From the NCBI GenBank assembly GCA_017527065.1, contig JAFXQO010000020.1, forward strand, positions 1 through 64,000: a stretch of DNA of 64,000 nucleotides, given 5' to 3'. This DNA is from Clostridia bacterium (GTDB lineage: Bacteria > Bacillota > Clostridia > Christensenellales > Aristaeellaceae). Under the pieces are notes generated by a model. That model was not told the DNA's origin and ran no database searches. It saw nothing but the letters and a program-made list of their open reading frames with translations. The position numbers and the translations under genes were made by a program. The first letter of the stretch is position 1, and each line of letters starts with the position of its first letter. Below are positions 59,831 through 64,000 of this stretch, in pieces.

Positions 59831-61458
59831 GTGTGGCCCGTACGGCGCTTAAATTTCTCCAATATCTTCTGCGTGGTTTCGCCGGTGAAAATGCGGATGT
59901 CCAGCCGCATGGTGCCGTCCTCCTCCGGCGTGACGAAGATGCGGTCGATGTACTTTTCGATGAACGGCCGCTTGATCACGCCCTGGGCCGCGTCCTTCTG
60001 TGCCTCGATCAGGGTTTTGCGGATCTCGTCGATGCGCTGCTTCAGCTTGTCACTGGAAAGAAGCTGCTCGTTCAGCTCGTCGATCTGCCCCTGGGCCGCG
60101 TCGATTTCAGCGTTGCACTGGTTGGTCAAGGCCGCGAAGTCGTCATCGGTGATCTTGCCGTCCAGATTGAGCTGCAGGAGCTTCATTTTTTTCTTCGAGG
60201 CGTTGTCGATAAGCTTCTTCTGCGCTTCGATCCGGGCGGGCAGCTGGTTGTGGTTCGTCATCTCGTTGTACATGCGGATGTATTCCTCCACCATCGCGTC
60301 CGCGTTGGCTTTGGTATCCTGTAACACCTCGAACAGCAGGGGGAGAAGCTCCTCCTCATAGATGGCGAAGGAGGGGCAGGTGTCCGCGCCGTTCTTGAGC
60401 TTTTCCGAACACACCCAGCGGTTGTTCACGCGGTTGCGCCTGTCGTGGGATTCCTTGCGGTAATAAGGCGCGCCGCAGCAGGTGCAGAACAGCTTGCCCG
60501 TCATGAGGTTTCCATGGTTGCAGATGCCCTGGCGGCTCTTCACATCCTCACTGCGACGCCTGAGCACAGTATTGGCCTGCTCCCACAGCTCCTCCGAGAC
60601 GATGGCCGGCACGATTTCGCCGCTCTCGTCCTTGAACATGACCCATTCCTCGGGCGGCAGGAACTTCTGCTTCTTCGTGAACATGTCCACCACCCGCACC
60701 TTGTTGCCCACATAGTAGCCCTTGTATTTGGGGTTGGCGATGATGTGGGACATGGTGCTGTGGGCGATCCGGTTGCCGTGGGTGTTGCGATAGCCCTTGC
60801 TCCAGAACAGATCCTCGATCTGCTTCATGCTGTACTCATCGGTGGCGTACAGCTCGAAGAGCTCCTGCACCATGGGCGCTTCGCTTTCATCGACGACAAG
60901 CCGACCCTTGTCCTTGCGGTAGCCGAAGATGCGGTTGTTGCCCAGCACCACGCTGGACTTGATGGCCTGCTGATGGCCGAATTTCACGCGGCTGGACAGC
61001 TTGCGCAGCTCGTCCTGCGCGATGCCGGACATGATGGTGAGGCGCAGCTCGGAGTCCTCGTCCAGTGTGTTGATGTTGTCGTTCTGGAAGAACACGGCCA
61101 CGCCGCTGCCGAGAAGCTCGCGCGTATACTGGATGGAGTCCAGCGTGTTGCGGGCGAAGCGGGTGATCTCCTTGGTGATGATCATGTCGAACAGGCCGCT
61201 CTTGCCGTCATCCACCATGCGATGGAAGTTTTCGCGTTTCTTCGTGGAGATGCCGGAGAGGCCTTCGTCGATGTAGCCCGGCACGAAGGTCCACGCGTTG
61301 TTCTGCCGGATCAGGTTTTCATAATACGCCACCTGATTGCCCAGCGAATTGAGCTGCTCGTCGGACTCAGAGGAAACCCGCGCGTAAAACGTCACGCGCA
61401 GCGGGATGTCGTAGATGGTTTTTGTGCGAAGCTGTTCCCGGACAGCGTGTATATCCAT
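59770..61458 (-). CDS. large serine recombinase (integrase)
   Basis: This 562-residue protein has a resolvase-type catalytic domain (FYARVSSESDEQL, catalytic S29; Arg-containing segment ITRFARNTLD). A recombinase domain with GYRKDKGRLVVDE and ATDEYSMKQIEDLF follows, then a zinc ribbon (CTCCGAPYYRK, later VCSEK and TCPSF) and a coiled coil (about 425-500). Such enzymes integrate and excise elements at short attachment sites. The last 20 or so codons are the antisense of the spore-protein gene, so the present stop codon at 59770 comes from host sequence. AGGAGGTCTCAT precedes the ATG. Confidence 0.93.
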   Translation of the reverse strand: MDIHAVREQLRTKTIYDIPLRVTFYARVSSESDEQLNSLGNQVAYYENLIRQNNAWTFVPGYIDEGLSGISTKKRENFHRMVDDGKSGLFDMIITKEITRFARNTLDSIQYTRELLGSGVAVFFQNDNINTLDEDSELRLTIMSGIAQDELRKLSSRVKFGHQQAIKSSVVLGNNRIFGYRKDKGRLVVDESEAPMVQELFELYATDEYSMKQIEDLFWSKGYRNTHGNRIAHSTMSHIIANPKYKGYYVGNKVRVVDMFTKKQKFLPPEEWVMFKDESGEIVPAIVSEELWEQANTVLRRRSEDVKSRQGICNHGNLMTGKLFCTCCGAPYYRKESHDRRNRVNNRWVCSEKLKNGADTCPSFAIYEEELLPLLFEVLQDTKANADAMVEEYIRMYNEMTNHNQLPARIEAQKKLIDNASKKKMKLLQLNLDGKITDDDFAALTNQCNAEIDAAQGQIDELNEQLLSSDKLKQRIDEIRKTLIEAQKDAAQGVIKRPFIEKYIDRIFVTPEEDGTMRLDIRIFTGETTQKILEKFKRRTGHTFLTMEPPTEPFSRAVRSPL

Positions 61459-61494
61459 ATGAGACCTCCTGTTGTCTTCAGGATCATCATCTAA

Positions 61495-61523
61495 AGTATA
61501 TCATATGACATTGAGAGAGTCAA
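61495..61523 (-). promoter_or_regulatory. promoter for the serine recombinase
   Basis: On the minus strand: TTGACT (61523-61518), a 17-base spacer and TATACT (61500-61495). Just beyond, about 61577-61605, TTTGTTGACA occurs twice as a direct repeat. Confidence 0.65.
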
Positions 61524-61658
61524 CATGTGGCAGAGTAGAGGCTGAATTGGGCCTGCGATAATTGCAAAAAAGTTTTTTCCTTTGTTGACAGGCTTTTGTT
61601 GACAAACTGGCCAAATGAGGCCTCGTACTGCGAAGTATGGTCCACCCCTTTGGTGCAC

Positions 61659-62003
61659 TCATCCATATATTACCTCCCTCATCACCCCTTCTTCCGCCAT
61701 CACCGTCAGCCCATTCATATGCGCTGCCCATCCCAGCGGATCGTCCGCCTTGTCCGGCGGGGGAAAGGATTTCGCCAGTTGCTCCACAATCCGATCCACC
61801 TGCTCCTGTGCCGTCTGGTCGATTTCCGCCAGATGGCGCTCCAGCTTGCCGGTCATCAGCATGCTCTGATACCAGTGCGGCTTGTGCGTCTTCAGGTACG
61901 ATTTCCGCAGAAGGCCGTACTTCGTGATCGTCAGCGTCTCCTCCGTCTCGATCACCAGATTCGGATAGAGGTAATCCCCGTTGCGATGATAGGTCAGTTC
62001 CAT
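61659..62003 (-). CDS. TnpV family transposon-encoded protein
   Basis: This 114-residue protein begins MELTYHRNGDYLYPNLVI and includes GLLRKSYLKTHKPHWYQSML and RIVEQLAKSFPPPD, matching TnpV proteins carried by clostridial transposons. They have no established biochemical role. The ATG at 62003 has AAGGAGG; an upstream in-frame start adds a Lys-rich segment that is not part of the family. It supports the view that this end of the window is a mobile element. Confidence 0.88.
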   Translation of the reverse strand: MELTYHRNGDYLYPNLVIETEETLTITKYGLLRKSYLKTHKPHWYQSMLMTGKLERHLAEIDQTAQEQVDRIVEQLAKSFPPPDKADDPLGWAAHMNGLTVMAEEGVMREVIYG

Positions 62004-62079
62004 ATAGCAAACCTCCTTGTTGTTTGTCTTCTTCGTTTTGTTCTCCTTGGCCACTTTCGCGCTTTAATGCGCTAAATTC

Positions 62080-62108
62080 ATTATATACCAGACTTTCTGT
62101 TTTTGCAA
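62080..62108 (-). promoter_or_regulatory. promoter for tnpV
   Basis: On the minus strand: TTGCAA (62108-62103), a 17-base spacer and TATAAT (62085-62080). Confidence 0.65.
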
Positions 62109-62130
62109 GAGGAATCTGCGGATTTTCACG

Positions 62131-62551
62131 GTCAAAGGCGCAAAGCTCCAGGTTACGGATTCCGAGGGGAACATGGTGGATAGCTGAATTTCTGAGAAAG
62201 AGCCTCACAAGATTATCCAAGGAAAATGGCGAGGTCATCGAGACCTAGACTTTTGGCAAGGAGCCACATTACATTGAAATGCTGTCCATTGGCAAGTACA
62301 AGCTGCATGAGGAAACTGCCCCGGACGGCTACCTGGTTGCCGAGGACATCATCTTTGAGGCGAAGGAAACCAGTGAAATCCCAAGCTGTGTCATGAAGGA
62401 TGAGGATTCGCCCGATAACCCCGAAACGCCCAAGACCGGCGATCCCGCTTGACCCGAAACCTAGGGGATTGTGGGCATTGTCGCTGTTTTCGGCGTGCTG
62501 ACCAGCATCCTAATTATTCGCAAAAACCGTCGAAAGTTCTGCTGCACCTAA
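62131..62551 (+). pseudogene. decayed sortase-anchored pilin/adhesin with a Cna-B-like C-terminus
   Basis: The translation gives VKGAKLQVTDSEGNMVDS and, after a stop and a frame change, YKLHEETAPDGYLVAEDI, typical of SpaA/Cna-B pilin domains. NPETPKTGDP, a sortase-type motif, follows, then a hydrophobic anchor (GIVGIVAVFGVLTSILII) and a basic end. At least three in-frame stops and one frameshift are present, and no start or upstream domains remain. It is a dead 3' fragment. The rest of 62004-62594 shows nothing else apart from the tnpV promoter. Confidence 0.78.
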
Positions 62552-62594
62552 ACAGGCACCCCCACCACATTGTCAGGGCTGCCCGTCAGAAAAA

Positions 62595-63962
62595 TCAGTC
62601 GGCGTAGAGATCGTCGCCGGTATAGTAGAGATAGCCGTCTTCTTTCTGGGTGAATCCGCTGGCTGAAATGAAGCCAATTTGGGCTACAGCAATGCCCTTT
62701 ATGCCTCGGATCTGTCCAGCTTCGCGGTGGATGTCATCGAGCTCTATGGGCTTCTTGAAGTATTTGGCTTCGCAGATGGTGTAGGTATCGCCGAAGTCCA
62801 GCGCGACATCAAACTCGCCATTGCTCTTGGTGGCAGGATCGTCATAGTAGAAGCTGCCGATATGCCGGATTCCAGGCAATTTCCCTTGCCGTGCAAGATA
62901 GGAGAAATAGTCGCGGCACAGCTCTTCAAAGCGGCGCGAGATGTACTCCGTCAGCGTAGGCGCGATGTACTGATCGTAGAAGACCTCCGCTCCGAGCATT
63001 TGCAAGGCGCTCTGATTCTTGTACACATAGGTGAAGTAGAATCGCATCAGGTTGTCGTTGATTTCATACATCACCTTCTTGGCGTCGCCGAGGCGGTTGA
63101 TTGGGGCATTCTTGCTCAGAATATCCAATTCAAGAAGGGCCTTGAGCTGCTTGGAGAGATTGCCGGTCTTCTTCACGTCGAGCAGGTTTTCAAGCTCTGA
63201 GTACTTCTTTTTGCCGTTGCCCAGCGTCGCAAAAATGCGCTCTGAGTTGACGCTCCTGGCGTAGTCTGACATGAGAAAATGCGAGGCGTACAGATAGACG
63301 GGGTTGCTCTCGTTGAGGATTGTCCGTATGATGTTGTCCCGCAGCGATTCGCCGTCCCGCAACTGCTCCAGCACAAAGGGGGAACCGCCGAATACGCCAT
63401 GGAAGCCGATTTTATCGTAAGCGTCCTTCGAGGCGTAGAAGGCCGCAGCCAACCGATAGGACAGTTCCTTCAACTGGATGACGGTGCTGAACCGACCGTA
63501 GAGCGCGTTGCCCTCACGAAGCATATCCCGCATCATGCCAATATGGGAACCTGATACGACGAGGTTGATATTGGTCAGATGATTGTCGATGATGGCCTGA
63601 AAGGCGGAATCCACCGTCTCAGGCTGTGTCATGGATTTGAGATAGGGATACTCGTCAATGACGACGATAAACTGCAGGGGGAGCGTGTTCAGGAAGGCGA
63701 AGACGTCCTGAAAGCTTGTAAACGTCGTTGCAAAGGTCAATATCTTCAGGCGCGCAAGCTCTTGCGTCAGTCCGTCGATATTGTCCCGCATCGTCCCTCT
63801 CAGGCATTCATAGTAGACATAGGTCTTCTGCTGCTTTTCAAGCGCCTCCTTGATCAGCGTGGTCTTTCCGACCCTGCGCTTTCCATAGAGCAGGGTTGCT
63901 GACCGCTTTTCCTTGAAGGCATCCAGGAGCAGCTGAAGCTCGCCGCTTCTTCCGACAAACAT
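62595..63962 (-). CDS. ATPase with C-terminal DUF234 nuclease-like domain
   Basis: This 455-residue protein begins with an archaeal-type STAND/AAA ATPase domain: Walker A GKRRVGKT (27-34), Walker B FIVVIDEYPY (98-107) and VVSGSHIGMM as sensor 1. The middle holds a winged helix (about 255-300). The C-terminal DUF234 region (about 355-455) contains EFDVALDFGDTYTICEAKY, a PD-(D/E)xK-type D...ExK pattern. Such proteins are common in clostridia and in mobile elements, and their role is unsettled. GGGGTGAG precedes the ATG. Lower GC than the left part of the window fits acquisition. Confidence 0.85.
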   Translation of the reverse strand: MFVGRSGELQLLLDAFKEKRSATLLYGKRRVGKTTLIKEALEKQQKTYVYYECLRGTMRDNIDGLTQELARLKILTFATTFTSFQDVFAFLNTLPLQFIVVIDEYPYLKSMTQPETVDSAFQAIIDNHLTNINLVVSGSHIGMMRDMLREGNALYGRFSTVIQLKELSYRLAAAFYASKDAYDKIGFHGVFGGSPFVLEQLRDGESLRDNIIRTILNESNPVYLYASHFLMSDYARSVNSERIFATLGNGKKKYSELENLLDVKKTGNLSKQLKALLELDILSKNAPINRLGDAKKVMYEINDNLMRFYFTYVYKNQSALQMLGAEVFYDQYIAPTLTEYISRRFEELCRDYFSYLARQGKLPGIRHIGSFYYDDPATKSNGEFDVALDFGDTYTICEAKYFKKPIELDDIHREAGQIRGIKGIAVAQIGFISASGFTQKEDGYLYYTGDDLYAD

Positions 63963-64000
63963 GATCTCACCCCACTTATGTTGAATTTGTTTTCAATGAA

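Larger units (their letters stand above)
59828..64000. mobile_element. integrated mobile element, left end and partial interior
   Basis: The left boundary is inferred at about 59828, where spore-protein homology stops. Contents visible here are the serine recombinase, a TnpV protein, a decayed sortase-substrate gene and an ATPase/DUF234 gene. Base composition falls relative to the GC-rich genes to the left. The right attachment site is beyond the window, so neither length nor cargo is known. Part of the right side could be older neighbouring DNA. Confidence 0.65.

Noticed and set aside
59831-60361. Continuation of the spore-protein frame
   Set aside because: It is antisense to the recombinase coiled coil, so it is not a genuine fusion.

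Overview
The window is a GC-rich stretch of a spore-forming, strictly anaerobic Firmicute of clostridial type, probably gut-associated. The evidence is a remnant alpha/beta small acid-soluble spore protein gene, pyruvate:ferredoxin oxidoreductase, a four-domain flavodiiron protein, Gram-positive signal peptides, AGGAGG ribosome sites, and several sugar-import and glycosidase loci. Species cannot be assigned from sequence reading alone.

Layout: 489-2758 is an ECF sigma factor with a coupled membrane partner. 3030-4178 is a FucO-like alcohol dehydrogenase. 4326-7492 is a probable metal-related ABC cluster: a small Cys-rich membrane protein, an ATPase, a permease with a His/Asp-rich loop, and a lipoprotein. 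7615-8469 is smpB followed by tmRNA. 9112-16630 is a rhamnoside locus with a GH78 enzyme, LplB/YtcP permeases, a solute-binding protein and a secreted hydrolase. 16647-18518 (minus) is a membrane redox operon of three genes. 18535-21500 (minus) holds a D,D-carboxypeptidase, an MgtC-like protein and a hypothetical. 21581-25619 (minus) is a ChvE-GguA-GguB type monosaccharide importer. 26206-29619 is a secreted M16C peptidase and 29770-33300 (minus) is nifJ.

33301-42250 is an accessory stretch. It has a long inverted repeat, a repeat-rich surface protein broken by an in-frame stop, YitT and MATE membrane proteins, an acetyltransferase, a frameshifted BspA-type leucine-rich-repeat protein, and tRNA-Val(GAC). 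42323-49320 is a second glycan locus: a heparinase-like lyase and Gfo/Idh oxidoreductase, divergent from a GH2 beta-galactosidase plus deoC. 49390-59477 carries housekeeping and stress genes: a methyltransferase, a C39-like protein, a CDF transporter, an AAA ATPase, a P-loop kinase, a flavodiiron protein, an Mrp ATPase, a two-component system and two UBA-like/membrane proteins.

From about 59828 rightward the composition changes. A large serine recombinase, a TnpV protein, a decayed sortase-substrate pilin and a DUF234-type ATPase mark a mobile element. Its left end lies inside a small acid-soluble spore protein gene, so the insertion appears to have removed that gene's 3' end and to supply the recombinase's present stop codon from host DNA. 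The other end is not in the window. No CRISPR array or rRNA was seen.
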